The position numbers and the translations under genes were made by a program. Positions 19,339 through 28,099 of a stretch of 64,000 nt of DNA are shown here, piece after piece. Numbering within the stretch: position 1 is the first letter of the stretch; each line of letters starts with the position of its first letter. The notes under the pieces are model-generated. The model ran no database searches. It saw only the letters and a list, made by a program, of their open reading frames with translations, and was not told where the DNA came from. Source of the DNA: JACCXE01 sp963718605 (GTDB lineage: Bacteria; Actinomycetota; Acidimicrobiia; Acidimicrobiales; JACCXE01); assembly GCA_963718605.1 (NCBI GenBank), contig OY970363.1, forward strand, positions 4,035,596 through 4,099,595, in the 5' to 3' direction.

Positions 19339-19353
19339 CTGACGCTGCGTCAG
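19339..19353. promoter_or_regulatory. Perfect dyad CTGACGC-T-GCGTCAG
   Basis: A 15-base perfect inverted repeat with 7-base arms. It lies 11 bases before the phosphotransferase start and 12 bases from the haem-binding gene start. The same CTGAC-N5-GTCAG core recurs at 20495 and 33166, and in weaker form at 55650. This is the size and symmetry expected of a TetR-family operator. The regulator is unknown. Confidence 0.6.
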
Positions 19354-19364
19354 AATGCGTTTTC

Positions 19365-20498
19365 GTGACGGACACCCAGCCGCAGCCGAACACCACGCCG
19401 CCGCAAACCTCGACGCGGGACCTCGGCGAACTCCACGAACGAATGGTGGCGTGGCTTACGACGAAGCTGAGCGCCGACGCCGCGCCGACCGTCTCGGATC
19501 TCACCACGCCCGGAAGCAACGGCATGTCGAGCGAGACGGTGTTATTCGACGCGTCGTGGACGTCGGGCGACGGGGTGCGCACCGAAGCGCTGGTGGCGCG
19601 CCTGGCGCCCGATGCCGCGAACCTGCCGGTGTTCCCCACCTACGAGTTGGACAAGCAATTCCGCGCCATGCAGATCGTCGGCGAACTCGGCGTGGCGCCC
19701 GTCCCTCCGGTGTTCTGGAGCGAGCCCTCACCCGAACCGCTCGGCACCCCGTTCATCGTGATGGGCCGCGTCGAGGGAATCGTGCCGCCCGACGTCATGC
19801 CCTACAACTTCGGCGACAACTGGTTGTTCGACGCGTCGCCGGAAGACCAGCAACGGTTGGAGGACACGTCGATTGCCACGCTCGCCGCGTTGCATGGCAT
19901 CGCCGAACCCGAGAAGACCTTCTCATTCCTGGCCTCCGATCGCCCTGAAGCCACCGCGCTGAAGCGCCACGTAGGCGCGACCTGGGACTACTACGAGTGG
20001 GTGGCCGACGGCACCCGGTCGCCATTGATCGAGCGATGCTTCGAATGGTTGCGCGACCACTGGCCCGCTGACGAGGGCCCGACGGTGTTGTCGTGGGGCG
20101 ACGCCCGCATCGGCAACATGATGTTCCGCGACTTCGAACCCGTCGCCGTGCTCGACTGGGAGATGGCCGGGTTCGGTCCCCGTGAGATCGACGTCGCGTG
20201 GTTCATTTACTTGCACCGCTTCTTCGAGGACCTCACGACGCAATACGGCATGCCCGGCATGCCCGACTTCATCAGGCGCGATCGAGTGGCGGCCACGTAC
20301 GAGCGTTTGACGGGTTACGCGCCGCGCGACCTCGACTGGTTCACCCTGTACGCGGCGCTGCGTCAGGGGATCGTGATGAGCCGTGTGCAGCGACGCGCGA
20401 TCCGCTTCGGCGAGGCCGTGATGCCCGATGACATCGACGACTTGATCATGCACCGCGCCTCCCTCGAGGCGATGGTGGCAGGCGCCTACTGGACCTGA
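19365..20498 (+). CDS. Phosphotransferase family protein (aminoglycoside phosphotransferase/ACAD10-like kinase fold)
   Basis: A 377-residue kinase-fold protein. The catalytic loop reads LSWGDARIGNMM (W replaces the usual H, with D and N kept) and the metal-binding motif is AVLDWEMAGFGPREIDVAW. Relatives sit beside acyl-CoA dehydrogenases and are thought to phosphorylate hydroxyacyl-CoA intermediates, as in ACAD10/11. The acyl-CoA ligase gene follows 42 bases downstream with the same operator type, so a role in fatty or steroid acid catabolism is likely. GTG start. Confidence 0.8.
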   Translation: MTDTQPQPNTTPPQTSTRDLGELHERMVAWLTTKLSADAAPTVSDLTTPGSNGMSSETVLFDASWTSGDGVRTEALVARLAPDAANLPVFPTYELDKQFRAMQIVGELGVAPVPPVFWSEPSPEPLGTPFIVMGRVEGIVPPDVMPYNFGDNWLFDASPEDQQRLEDTSIATLAALHGIAEPEKTFSFLASDRPEATALKRHVGATWDYYEWVADGTRSPLIERCFEWLRDHWPADEGPTVLSWGDARIGNMMFRDFEPVAVLDWEMAGFGPREIDVAWFIYLHRFFEDLTTQYGMPGMPDFIRRDRVAATYERLTGYAPRDLDWFTLYAALRQGIVMSRVQRRAIRFGEAVMPDDIDDLIMHRASLEAMVAGAYWT

Positions 20499-20509
20499 CA
20501 CAGTGTCAG
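20495..20509. promoter_or_regulatory. Perfect dyad CTGACAC-A-GTGTCAG
   Basis: A 15-base perfect inverted repeat. It overlaps the phosphotransferase stop codon and lies 31 bases before the acyl-CoA ligase start. After the dyad both this site and the one at 33166 continue ATTCTGC, so the resemblance extends beyond the palindrome. Probable TetR-type operator. Confidence 0.65.
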
Positions 20510-20540
20510 ATTCTGCTGTTCGCTCGGAGGGGATCTGACT

Positions 20541-22106
20541 GTGACTGACCTGCATCGAGGCGTGTATCTCGCCGATCTTCTGATCGCGGCGCTCGACGCC
20601 AACCTCGACAAGCCGGCCGTGCACATCGGCGATGAGGTGCTCACTGGAGCGCAGATGCGCGATGAGATCAGCAAGTACGCGCAGGCTCTGGCCGAGCTGG
20701 GTATCACCAAGGGTTCGCCCGTCTCCGTTCTGTCCGCGAACCGGCCCGAGGTGATCTTCAACATGGGCGCCACGATGATCACGGGCTGCCGCACTACTCC
20801 CCTGCACCCGCTCGGGTCACTCGACGACCACGCGTACGTAATGAACGACGCCGGCATCGAAACCCTCGTCTACGACCCAGGCGTGTTCGGTGCACGCGCG
20901 GCGGAGCTCAAGGCGAAGGTGCCGGGCCTCAAGAACCTGCTCGCCTTCGGCGACGACGAAATCGGCACGAATTACCTCGCGCTCGCGTCCAAGCACACCC
21001 CGCAGCGGCTGGTCGCGGCCGAAGTAAACCCGACCGACGTATCGGGGCTCATCTATACGGGCGGCACCACCGGCAAGCCCAAGGGCGTGATGAGCTCGTA
21101 CCGCAGCTCGGCGACGATGACCCAGATCCAGATGGCCGAGTGGGAGTGGCCCGAGGACCTGCGTTTCCTGATCATGACGCCGCTGTCTCACGCGGGCGCC
21201 GCCTTCATCATTCCGACGTTGCTGCGGGGCGGCTCGATCGTCGTGAGCGCGGGCTTCGATCCCGCCAAGCTCTTTCAGTTGATCGAGAAGTACAAGATCA
21301 CCGCGACGATGCTCGTGCCGACGATGCTCTACATGTTGATGGACCATCCGGACTTCGAGAAAGCGGATCTGTCCTCACTGCAGACGGTCTATTACGGCGC
21401 GGCGGCCGCGTCGCCGACGCGGTTGAAGGAAGCGATCGACAAGCTCGGCCCGATCTTCTTCCAGTTCTTCGGCCAGTCCGAGTGCCCGATGACGATCAGC
21501 GTGTTGCGCAAGGGCGAGCACGACGTGAACAACCTGGACCGCCTCGCCACGTGCGGCCGGCCTGTCCCCTGGGTGCACGTGAAGTTGCTCGACGACGACA
21601 ACAACGAAGTCGCGCCGGGCGAGCCGGGCGAGATCTGCGTGCAGGGTCCGCTCGTCATGGAGGGCTACTGGAACAAGCCGGAGGAAACCGACGCGGCGTT
21701 CGCGGGCGGGTGGCTGCATACGGGCGACGTCGCCCGCGCCGACAAGGACGGCTTCATGACGATCGTCGATCGCAAGAAGGACATGATCGTGTCGGGTGGT
21801 TTCAACCTTTACCCGCGCGAAATCGAGGATGTGATCTCGTCACACCCCGCGGTCGGTGCGGTCGCGGTGATCGGCGTTCCCGACGAACGGTGGGGTGAGG
21901 CGGTGAAGGCCGTCGTCGTGCTTCGTCCCGACCAGAAGGTCGACCCTGAGGAACTGATGGCGATGGTGAAGGACAAGAAGGGCTCGGCTCACGCACCGAA
22001 GTCCGTCGACTTCGTCGACGCCATACCTGTAAGCGCGTTAGGCAAGCCCGACAAGAAGGCACTGCGCGCGCAGTATTGGGGCGACAGCGCGCGGCAAGTC
22101 AACTAG
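20541..22106 (+). CDS. Acyl-CoA synthetase (FadD8-like AMP-forming ligase)
   Basis: A 521-residue member of the adenylate-forming family. It has the P-loop YTGGTTGKPKGV, the A5 region FGQSECPMT, the A7 WLHTGDVAR, the hinge DRKKDMIVSGGFN and the C-terminal Lys in ALGKPDKKAL. It activates a carboxylic acid to its CoA thioester. Mycobacterial FadD8 is the closest type I recognise, and its true substrate may be a sterol-derived acid. GTG start with GGAGG 12 bases upstream. It begins a six-gene same-strand run to 25943. Confidence 0.82.
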   Translation: MTDLHRGVYLADLLIAALDANLDKPAVHIGDEVLTGAQMRDEISKYAQALAELGITKGSPVSVLSANRPEVIFNMGATMITGCRTTPLHPLGSLDDHAYVMNDAGIETLVYDPGVFGARAAELKAKVPGLKNLLAFGDDEIGTNYLALASKHTPQRLVAAEVNPTDVSGLIYTGGTTGKPKGVMSSYRSSATMTQIQMAEWEWPEDLRFLIMTPLSHAGAAFIIPTLLRGGSIVVSAGFDPAKLFQLIEKYKITATMLVPTMLYMLMDHPDFEKADLSSLQTVYYGAAAASPTRLKEAIDKLGPIFFQFFGQSECPMTISVLRKGEHDVNNLDRLATCGRPVPWVHVKLLDDDNNEVAPGEPGEICVQGPLVMEGYWNKPEETDAAFAGGWLHTGDVARADKDGFMTIVDRKKDMIVSGGFNLYPREIEDVISSHPAVGAVAVIGVPDERWGEAVKAVVVLRPDQKVDPEELMAMVKDKKGSAHAPKSVDFVDAIPVSALGKPDKKALRAQYWGDSARQVN

Positions 22107-22110
22107 CGCC

Positions 22111-23211
22111 ATGGCGTCACCGCTCGACGAGTACCCCGTCCACCAAGTTCCGCTCTCGCTGGAGTTCGTCGGGTCGAGCGATCGGAATTTCTACGACCGC
22201 TGCATTTACCAAGCGCACGATCGCAGCGGCGACCTCCTGCTCATCACCGGCATGGGCGTGTATCCGAACCTGGGTGTGATCGACGCGTTCGCGGTGGTGC
22301 GGCGCGGTGACCAACAGTTCTGCGTGCGCACCTCGGACGCGATTCCCGCGAACCGGCTCGAGCAGCGCGTCGGGCCGTTGTCGATCGAAGTAGTCGAGCC
22401 GTTGCGCGAGTTGCGGCTGCGGTGTGTGGGCTCGGACCTCGGCATCGAGTTCGACCTGACGTTTCGGAACGCGTTCGACGCGATGGACGAACCGCACCAC
22501 GTCCACCGCATGGGCCCAAAGATCCTGTTGGACGCGTCGCGGTTCTGCCAGGTCGGTTCGTTCGGCGGGTCGCTGCGCGTTGATGGCGATACCTACGACG
22601 TGGCGGATTGGACCGGCACCCGCGATCGGTCATGGGGCATCCGTCCAACCGGTGAGGCTGAGCCGCCGGGTCGGGGGGCCGACGAGTCGTACATGACCGG
22701 GTTCTGGTGGAACTGGATCCCGATGCGCTTCGAGGACTTCTCGCTCATGGTGATCGCGCAAGAGAACGGCGAAGGTCACCGTGTCCTGAACGAGGCAGTG
22801 CGCGTGTGGAAGGACGGGCGGGTCGAGCAACTCGGCTGGCCCGAGTTCGACGTTCGCTACCAGCCGGGCACGCGCCACCCCACGGGCGCGTCGATTGCGC
22901 TGGTGGACCGCGACCGCAAGCCGCTCACGCTCGAGATCGAGGCCTTCACGTCCGTGCCGCTCAGCGTCGGATGCGGCTACGGCGGCGACCCCGACTGGAA
23001 CCACGGGTTGTGGAAAGGCCGCGGCTGGGTCGAGTCAACGGTGTACGACCTGACCGACCCCATGGTCGCCGGCCGCATCCCCTTCAGCGTGGTCGACTAC
23101 GTGGCGAAAGCAACTCTTGACGGCGCCGAAGGCTGGGGCATTTTCGAACACGGCACCTTCGGCAAGCACGCGCCGAGCAACTTTGCGGACTGGGACTCCG
23201 TCGCCCCATGA
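22111..23211 (+). CDS. Uncharacterised CrtC-like/lipocalin-fold protein (DUF7064/7065 type)
   Basis: A 366-residue soluble protein with no signal peptide. It is beta-rich and has repeated W/G/D motifs, such as VADWTGTRDRSWGIRP and GFWWNWIPMRFEDFSLMV, that recall carotenoid 1,2-hydratase (CrtC)/AttH-like lipocalin domains. Members are common in sterol-degrading actinobacteria, but none has a proven reaction that I know. It sits 4 bases after the ligase and overlaps the thioesterase by 4 bases, so it is probably part of the same lipid-acid pathway. I do not assign a function. Confidence 0.6.
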   Translation: MASPLDEYPVHQVPLSLEFVGSSDRNFYDRCIYQAHDRSGDLLLITGMGVYPNLGVIDAFAVVRRGDQQFCVRTSDAIPANRLEQRVGPLSIEVVEPLRELRLRCVGSDLGIEFDLTFRNAFDAMDEPHHVHRMGPKILLDASRFCQVGSFGGSLRVDGDTYDVADWTGTRDRSWGIRPTGEAEPPGRGADESYMTGFWWNWIPMRFEDFSLMVIAQENGEGHRVLNEAVRVWKDGRVEQLGWPEFDVRYQPGTRHPTGASIALVDRDRKPLTLEIEAFTSVPLSVGCGYGGDPDWNHGLWKGRGWVESTVYDLTDPMVAGRIPFSVVDYVAKATLDGAEGWGIFEHGTFGKHAPSNFADWDSVAP

Positions 23212-23648
23212 GCGAGAGGCCGCCGCTCTCTGAGGACGAACAACAGAAACGTCGGCAGACGATCCACGACCTGATGCCGACCACGCCCTTCATCGCCGGC
23301 CTCGGCCTCGTGTTCGAACGCTACGAACCCGACGACGTCGTGATGCGCCTGCCGTTCCGCGCGGATCTCACCAACGACGGCACCTACTACCACGGCGGTG
23401 TAATCGCCTCGGTGATCGACACGACGGGCGCGGCGGCCGCATGGTCGAACCACGACTTCGACAAAGGCGCACGCGCCTCCACGGTGAGCATGACGGTGCA
23501 ATACGTCGGCGCCGCGAAGCAGTCCGACCTGCTTTGCACGGCCCGCACGGTGCGACGCGCCCGCGAGCTCATCTTCACCGAGATCACCGCGACGGACGCT
23601 GACGGCGCGGTAGTCGCCCACGCGGTGCAGACCTACCGGATCGTCTAG
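23208..23648 (+). CDS. PaaI-family hotdog thioesterase
   Basis: A 146-residue hotdog-fold protein. The active-site region YYHGGVIASVIDTTGAAAAW contains the HGG and Asp typical of PaaI-type acyl-CoA thioesterases. It probably cleaves an acyl-CoA made or used by the neighbouring ligase and dehydrogenase. Its ATG overlaps the stop of the CrtC-like gene (ATGA), and the alcohol dehydrogenase follows 4 bases later. Confidence 0.8.
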   Translation: MSERPPLSEDEQQKRRQTIHDLMPTTPFIAGLGLVFERYEPDDVVMRLPFRADLTNDGTYYHGGVIASVIDTTGAAAAWSNHDFDKGARASTVSMTVQYVGAAKQSDLLCTARTVRRARELIFTEITATDADGAVVAHAVQTYRIV

Positions 23649-23652
23649 TCCT

Positions 23653-24747
23653 ATGCAGCGCGACGCGCGGGCCCTCGTGCTCAATGCGCCGCGCACCCTC
23701 GACGAGGTGACGCTCGCGCTGCCCGAGGTCGGCGACGACGACGGACTGCTGCGCGTCGAGGCGTGCGGCCTGTGCGGCACGGATCACGAGCAGTACACCG
23801 GAACCCTGCGCGGCGCGGCACCGTTCGTGCCCGGCCATGAGGCCGTCGGTGTGATCGAGGCAATCGGTTCTGCCGCGGCGAAGCGCTGGGGTGTCAATGT
23901 GGGTGACCGGGTCGCGGTCGAGGTGTTCCAGTCCTGTCGCGCGTGCGACGCCTGTCGGGAGGGAACGTACCGGCGCTGCGAAAAGCACGGCCTGGCCGAC
24001 ATGTACGGGTTCATCCCCGTCACCAAAACCCCGGGCCTGTGGGGCGGCTACGCCGAGTATCAGTACCTCGCCCCCGACTCCATGCTGCTGCCCGTCCCCG
24101 AGTCGCTCGACCCCGTCGTCGCGACGTTGTTCAACCCGCTCGGCGCCGGAATTCGGTGGGGCGTCACGGTTCCCGGGACGTCGGCGGGAGACGTGGTCGC
24201 AGTGCTCGGGCCGGGCGTGCGGGGCCTGTCCGCATGCGCAGCCGCCAAAGATGCCGGCGCCGCCTTCGTGATGATCACGGGATATTCGGTGCGGGACGCC
24301 AACCGGTTGACGCTCGCCGCGTCGTTCGGCGCCGACCTCGCCGTCGACGTCGCCACGACCGACCCGGTCGCCGCGCTCCGTGCGGCGTGTGGCCGGCTGG
24401 CCGACGTCGTAATCGATGTCACCGCGAAGGCTCCGGCCGCGTTCGCCCAGGGCATCGCCCTTGCCCGGCCGGGCGGCACGATGGTGGTCGCAGGCACGCG
24501 CGGCACGCCGGACCCGCCGGGGTTCTGGCCCGATCACATCGTTTACAAGGAGCTGAACGTGATCGGCGCCCTGGGCGTGGACGTGGCGGCGTACCGAGCC
24601 GCGCTCGACCTGCTGGCGTCGGGTCGCTATCCGTTCGCCGACCTGCCGAGACGCACCGCGGATCTCACGGGCGCGGACGACCTCGTTCGCACGATGGCCG
24701 GCGAAGGCGCCGACGCGCCGCCGGTTCATGGTGTGATTACTCCGTGA
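23653..24747 (+). CDS. Zinc-dependent alcohol dehydrogenase (MDR family)
   Basis: A 364-residue medium-chain dehydrogenase. Catalytic Zn ligands are Cys in ACGLCGTDHE and His in PGHEAVG. The structural Zn lobe is the four-Cys CRACDACREGTYRRC. The Rossmann motif reads VLGPGVRGLSACAAAK. Family members oxidise alcohols or sugar alcohols with NAD(P). Its position between a thioesterase and a CMD protein fits oxidation of a side-chain or lipid alcohol. The gene overlaps the next GTG by 4 bases. Confidence 0.8.
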   Translation: MQRDARALVLNAPRTLDEVTLALPEVGDDDGLLRVEACGLCGTDHEQYTGTLRGAAPFVPGHEAVGVIEAIGSAAAKRWGVNVGDRVAVEVFQSCRACDACREGTYRRCEKHGLADMYGFIPVTKTPGLWGGYAEYQYLAPDSMLLPVPESLDPVVATLFNPLGAGIRWGVTVPGTSAGDVVAVLGPGVRGLSACAAAKDAGAAFVMITGYSVRDANRLTLAASFGADLAVDVATTDPVAALRAACGRLADVVIDVTAKAPAAFAQGIALARPGGTMVVAGTRGTPDPPGFWPDHIVYKELNVIGALGVDVAAYRAALDLLASGRYPFADLPRRTADLTGADDLVRTMAGEGADAPPVHGVITP

Positions 24748-25321
24748 CCGACCGACCCGAACCGCGGGTGCCGTTACTAAGCGTTGAGGACGCGACCGCG
24801 GCCGGCGACGCCGTCGGCGTCCCGGGCCTGCTGGCCGAACTCAATGTGTTTCGCACGCTGCTGCACCATCCGCCCGTCGCGCGGCTCTACTCGGAGTTCC
24901 TCCTCTGGATGCTCGGCCGCGGAACGCTCGACGCGCGTTTGCGCGAGTTGGTGATCATGCGTCTCGGGTGGACGACGGAGTCCGTCTACGAGTGGACGCA
25001 ACACTGGCCGATCGCGCTGCGCAGCGGTCTCAGTGAGGCGGATGTTCTCGCGGTGCGCGACTGGCAGGACTACGCCGGCTTCGGCCCGGGGAACGCGCCG
25101 TGCTGCAAGCCACCGACGAAACGGTGGCCGACGGCGCGATCAGCGCCGCCACCTGGCACGCCTGCACCGAACACGTGTCGCCTGAACCCGAGGTGCTGCT
25201 CGAACTGGTCACGGCCATCGGCCTGTGGCGCATGATCTCGTCGCTCTTACGGAGCGCGGCCATCCAACTCGAAGACGGCGTGGCCGCGTGGCCGCCCGAC
25301 AGCATTTCCCCGTCCGCATAG
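24744..25321 (+). pseudogene. Carboxymuconolactone decarboxylase-family protein, single-base frameshift
   Basis: The AhpD/CMD-like protein is split over two frames. The first part runs from GTG at 24744 and contains RELVIMRLGWTTESVYEWTQ. The second part (ERAVLQATDETVADGAIS onward) is in another frame from about 25090. One base appears to be missing in the G4 run at 25088-25091; restoring it joins GFGPG to ERAVLQ, giving about 192 residues. The family's CxxC redox pair is not present. Either a homopolymer sequencing error or a recent lesion. The stop overlaps the AGGAGG of the next gene. Confidence 0.65.
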
Positions 25322-25334
25322 GAGGACCAATCCC

Positions 25335-25943
25335 GTGAACAAAGCGTTGGTGCAAGTGCTTGGTGCAGTCGCCTACGGCGAGTGGAAGGCGTACGAGGGG
25401 GCGAAGGCGCAAGCGGCCGCGGCCACCGACCCCGCCGAGAAGCGACGCTTCAAGAAGGTCGCGGCCGAGGAACTCCGACACCACAAAGGCTTCGTCGCTC
25501 GACTCGAAGCGATGGGTGCCGACCCCGAACGCGCGATGCGTCCGTACCGCACGGTCCTGGATCGCTATCACGGCCGCGACGAGGTCGACCCGGTCACCGA
25601 CGCCGTGTTCGGCTATCTCGGAGAGGGCGTGGCCGACGACTTGTTGCACTGGTTGCGTGAGGTCGTCGACGCCGACACGGCCGCGTTCATCGACACGGTG
25701 ATCGCTGACGAAGTCGACCACGAGGCGGCCGCCGCGATGGATCTGCGCGAGGTGCTGGAGTCCACGCCGGACGGCCGTCGGCGCGTGCTCTCGGGCGCGG
25801 GAACGATGGCGTGGCACATGGCCTGGAGCGGGCGGCGGGGCGCGGCGCCGCTCGTCGCGTTCGTGCGCCTCGGCAAGACCGATCAACTTCTCCGCGCGAT
25901 CGTCGGCGGACAGCTCCGCCGCCTCCGCGCCGTCGCCGCCTAA
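25335..25943 (+). CDS. Ferritin-like domain protein
   Basis: A 202-residue helical protein with ferritin-like metal motifs: an early GEWKAYEGAK helix, EELRHHKGF in the second helix and DEVDHEAAA later, matching paired E-x2-H sites of a diiron four-helix bundle. The C-terminal ~50 residues are Arg-rich and amphipathic. It could be a small diiron oxidase or rubrerythrin-like protein. The Shine-Dalgarno AGGAGG at 25320-25325 is the strongest in this region and fixes the GTG start. Last gene of the run that starts at 20541. Confidence 0.68.
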   Translation: MNKALVQVLGAVAYGEWKAYEGAKAQAAAATDPAEKRRFKKVAAEELRHHKGFVARLEAMGADPERAMRPYRTVLDRYHGRDEVDPVTDAVFGYLGEGVADDLLHWLREVVDADTAAFIDTVIADEVDHEAAAAMDLREVLESTPDGRRRVLSGAGTMAWHMAWSGRRGAAPLVAFVRLGKTDQLLRAIVGGQLRRLRAVAA

Positions 25944-25949
25944 CCCCCG

Positions 25950-25997
25950 TTCTTGTACCCGAAAGCAGCGACTTTTTGCTACTGAGCGTTACAAGAA
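25950..25997. repeat. 48-base palindromic repeat, copy 1 (between convergent genes)
   Basis: The element begins TTCTTGTA and ends TACAAGAA, exactly 48 bases, and lies between two convergent genes. Read on the minus strand it matches the copy at 42722-42769 in length, in both ends and in the inner stretch CTCAGTAGC followed by AAAAA. The arms can form a hairpin, so it may also act as a terminator for both flanking genes. Confidence 0.7.
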
Positions 25998-26004
25998 TGC
26001 GGCT

Positions 26005-26805
26005 TTAGCGGCCTTGGAAGTTGGGGGCGCGCTTTTCTGAGAAGGCTTTCGGGCCTTCCTTGGCGTCTTCGGACGCGAACACTGGCCAGCCCAAGGTGAG
26101 TTCGTGGGCGAGGCCCTCTTCCTCGGTCATGCCCTCGGTCTCGCGCAGCGAACGCAGGACGGCCTGGACCGAAAGCGGGCCGTTGCCCGCGATCATCTCG
26201 GCGACCTCGCGTGCGCGCGCCAAGGCCTGCCCGTCGGGCACAACTTCACCGATCAAACCGATGGACAGCGCTTCGCGGGCCGGCACGTGCCGACCTGTCA
26301 GGAGGATCTCGGCCGCGATCGTGTACGGAATTTGCCGGCGCAGTCGGATCGTCGAGCCACCCAAGGGGAACAGGCCCCTGCGGACCTCGGTCACGCCGAA
26401 GGTGGCGGACTCGCCCGCGATGCGGATGTCGGTCGCCTGCAGGACCTCGGTGCCGCCGGCGACGGCGTAGCCCTCGACCGCGGCGATCAGCGGCTTCATC
26501 GGACGGAAGTGGCGCAACAGCGCCTTCCAGTGCAGATCGGAGTCGGTGGCCATGCGTTCGCGCCACTCGTTGGTGTCGCCGCCGTAGCCACCGGCCATTT
26601 CCTTCAGGTCGGCGCCCGAGCAGAAGTCCCCGCCGGCGCCGGTGAGGATGGCCACGCGGACCTCTGGGTCCTCGTCGATCATCTTCCAGGCGTCATACGC
26701 GCGCACCAGCATTTCGGTGCTGAAGGCGTTCTTGCGCTCGGGCCGGTTCATGGTGACGGTGACGACGTGGCCGTCACGCTCGACGAGGAGATGCGGTTCA
26801 CTCAT
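26005..26805 (-). CDS. echA19: Enoyl-CoA hydratase, EchA19-like (steroid side-chain)
   Basis: A 266-residue crotonase. Strong landmarks shared with mycobacterial EchA19 include TMNRPERKNAFSTEM, ILTGAGGDFCSGADL, the oxyanion/active-site helix AVEGYAVAGGTEVLQ, RQIPYTIAAEILLTGRH and the ending EKRAPNFQGR. EchA19 hydrates the 22-enoyl-CoA of the C24 steroid side chain. The frame is open further upstream, but ATG at 26805 gives the family N-terminus (MSEPHLLVERDGH). It is divergent from the CYP125-like gene with a KstR-like dyad between them. Confidence 0.85.
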   Translation of the reverse strand: MSEPHLLVERDGHVVTVTMNRPERKNAFSTEMLVRAYDAWKMIDEDPEVRVAILTGAGGDFCSGADLKEMAGGYGGDTNEWRERMATDSDLHWKALLRHFRPMKPLIAAVEGYAVAGGTEVLQATDIRIAGESATFGVTEVRRGLFPLGGSTIRLRRQIPYTIAAEILLTGRHVPAREALSIGLIGEVVPDGQALARAREVAEMIAGNGPLSVQAVLRSLRETEGMTEEEGLAHELTLGWPVFASEDAKEGPKAFSEKRAPNFQGR

Positions 26806-26827
26806 GAGAGGTACGCTAATCCTTGAA

Positions 26828-26845
26828 ACTAGAATCTGTTCTAGT
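26828..26845. promoter_or_regulatory. KstR-like operator, ACTAGAA-TCTG-TTCTAGT
   Basis: A dyad with perfect 7-base arms around 4 bases. Its core TAGAATCTGTTCTA differs at one position from TNNAACNNGTTNNA, the published KstR consensus of mycobacteria. It sits midway between the divergent echA19-like and cyp125-like starts, 22 bases from each, so one bound repressor could silence both. Confidence 0.75.
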
Positions 26846-26866
26846 AAGCGCGGAGGGACCGGCCAC

Positions 26867-28099
26867 ATGCAGCTGAGCGACATCAACCTCGTCGACCCGG
26901 ACATTTTCGTCGAGGGTGTACCCCACGAGCAGTTCACGCTGCTGCGCCGGGAGGCGCCGGTCTTTTGGCACGAAGATGTCCACGGCGGCTTCTGGGCGCT
27001 GACCAAGCACGACGACGTCGTCCACGCGAACCGCGACGCCAAGACCTTCTCGTCTTATGAGCGTTCGGCCCTCTACAACGTCGAGGGCGACGAGGCGACC
27101 TTGGCTGGTGTGCGTCTGATGATGCTCAACCTCGACCCGCCCGACCACACGAAGCTGCGCAAGATCGTCAACCGCGGGTTCACGCCCAGACGCATCAAAG
27201 AGTTGCAGCAGTCGCTGGTCGACCGGTCCCGCGAGATCGTGGACAACATCGCCGAGAAGGGCGAGTGCGACTTCGTGACCGACGTCGCGTGCGAACTGCC
27301 GCTGCAGGCGATCGCCGATCTAATCGGCATCCCCCAGGAAGACCGGCACATGGTCTTCGACTGGAGCAACCGCATGGTCGGCGCCGACGATCCGGAGTAC
27401 GGGCTGACGATGGAGGACGGAGCGACGGCGGCCGCGGAGCTGTTCGGCTACGCACAGGTGCTCGCCGACGACCGTCGAAAAAACCCGCGCGACGACATCG
27501 TGACCGACCTCCTGAACGCCGAAGTCGACGGCGAAGCGCTCGACGACATGGAGTTCAACAGCTTCTTCATGCTGCTCGCAGTCGCGGGCAACGAAACCAC
27601 GCGCAACGCGATCTCGCACTCGATGCTTGCGTTGATCGAGCACCCCGATCAGCGCCAGTTGATCATCGACGACCCGACGCTGCTCGACAGCGCCATCGAA
27701 GAGTTCCTGCGCTGGGCCACGCCGGTCATGCATTTCAAGCGCACCGCCATGCGCGACCTCGAGCTGCGCGGGCAACAGATCAAGCAGGGCGACCGCGTGA
27801 TGATGTGGTACTCGTCGGCCAACCGCGATGAGGAAGTGTTCGAAGATCCGTTCACCTTCAACGTGAAGCGCGACCCGAACCTGCACACCCTGCACTCCGC
27901 GTTCGGCGGCGGCGGTCCGCACTTCTGCCTCGGCGCCAACCTCGCCCGCACGGAAATGCGCGTCACCTTCGACGAGTTGCTGCGGCGCATCCCCGACATG
28001 GAGCTATCGGCCGAGCCGAGTCGTCTGCGGTCGAACTTCATCAACGGTCTCAAGCACCTCCCGGTGAAGTTCACCCCGGTCAAGCGTTCCGATGGCTGA
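26867..28099 (+). CDS. cyp125: Cytochrome P450, CYP125-like sterol side-chain hydroxylase
   Basis: A 410-residue P450. Shared with mycobacterial CYP125 are VMLNxDxPxHT-like MMLNLDPPDHTKLRKIV, RGFTPRRI, CELPLQAIADLIGIPQEDR, the I-helix AVAGNETTRNAISHSM, EEFLRWATPV and the haem loop GGGGPHFCLGANLA (haem Cys about residue 354). CYP125 oxidises the terminal C26/27 methyl of cholesterol-type side chains. It needs a ferredoxin; small ferredoxin genes are at 43993 and 61047. ATG at 26867 with GGAGGG upstream. Its last 8 bases overlap the fadA6-like start. Confidence 0.87.
   Translation: MQLSDINLVDPDIFVEGVPHEQFTLLRREAPVFWHEDVHGGFWALTKHDDVVHANRDAKTFSSYERSALYNVEGDEATLAGVRLMMLNLDPPDHTKLRKIVNRGFTPRRIKELQQSLVDRSREIVDNIAEKGECDFVTDVACELPLQAIADLIGIPQEDRHMVFDWSNRMVGADDPEYGLTMEDGATAAAELFGYAQVLADDRRKNPRDDIVTDLLNAEVDGEALDDMEFNSFFMLLAVAGNETTRNAISHSMLALIEHPDQRQLIIDDPTLLDSAIEEFLRWATPVMHFKRTAMRDLELRGQQIKQGDRVMMWYSSANRDEEVFEDPFTFNVKRDPNLHTLHSAFGGGGPHFCLGANLARTEMRVTFDELLRRIPDMELSAEPSRLRSNFINGLKHLPVKFTPVKRSDG

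Noticed and set aside
18878..19639. Upstream part of a 503-codon frame continuous with the sirtuin
   Set aside because: It overlaps the haem-binding gene and part of the divergent phosphotransferase. The sirtuin family N-terminus starts at 18877, so the rest is shadow.
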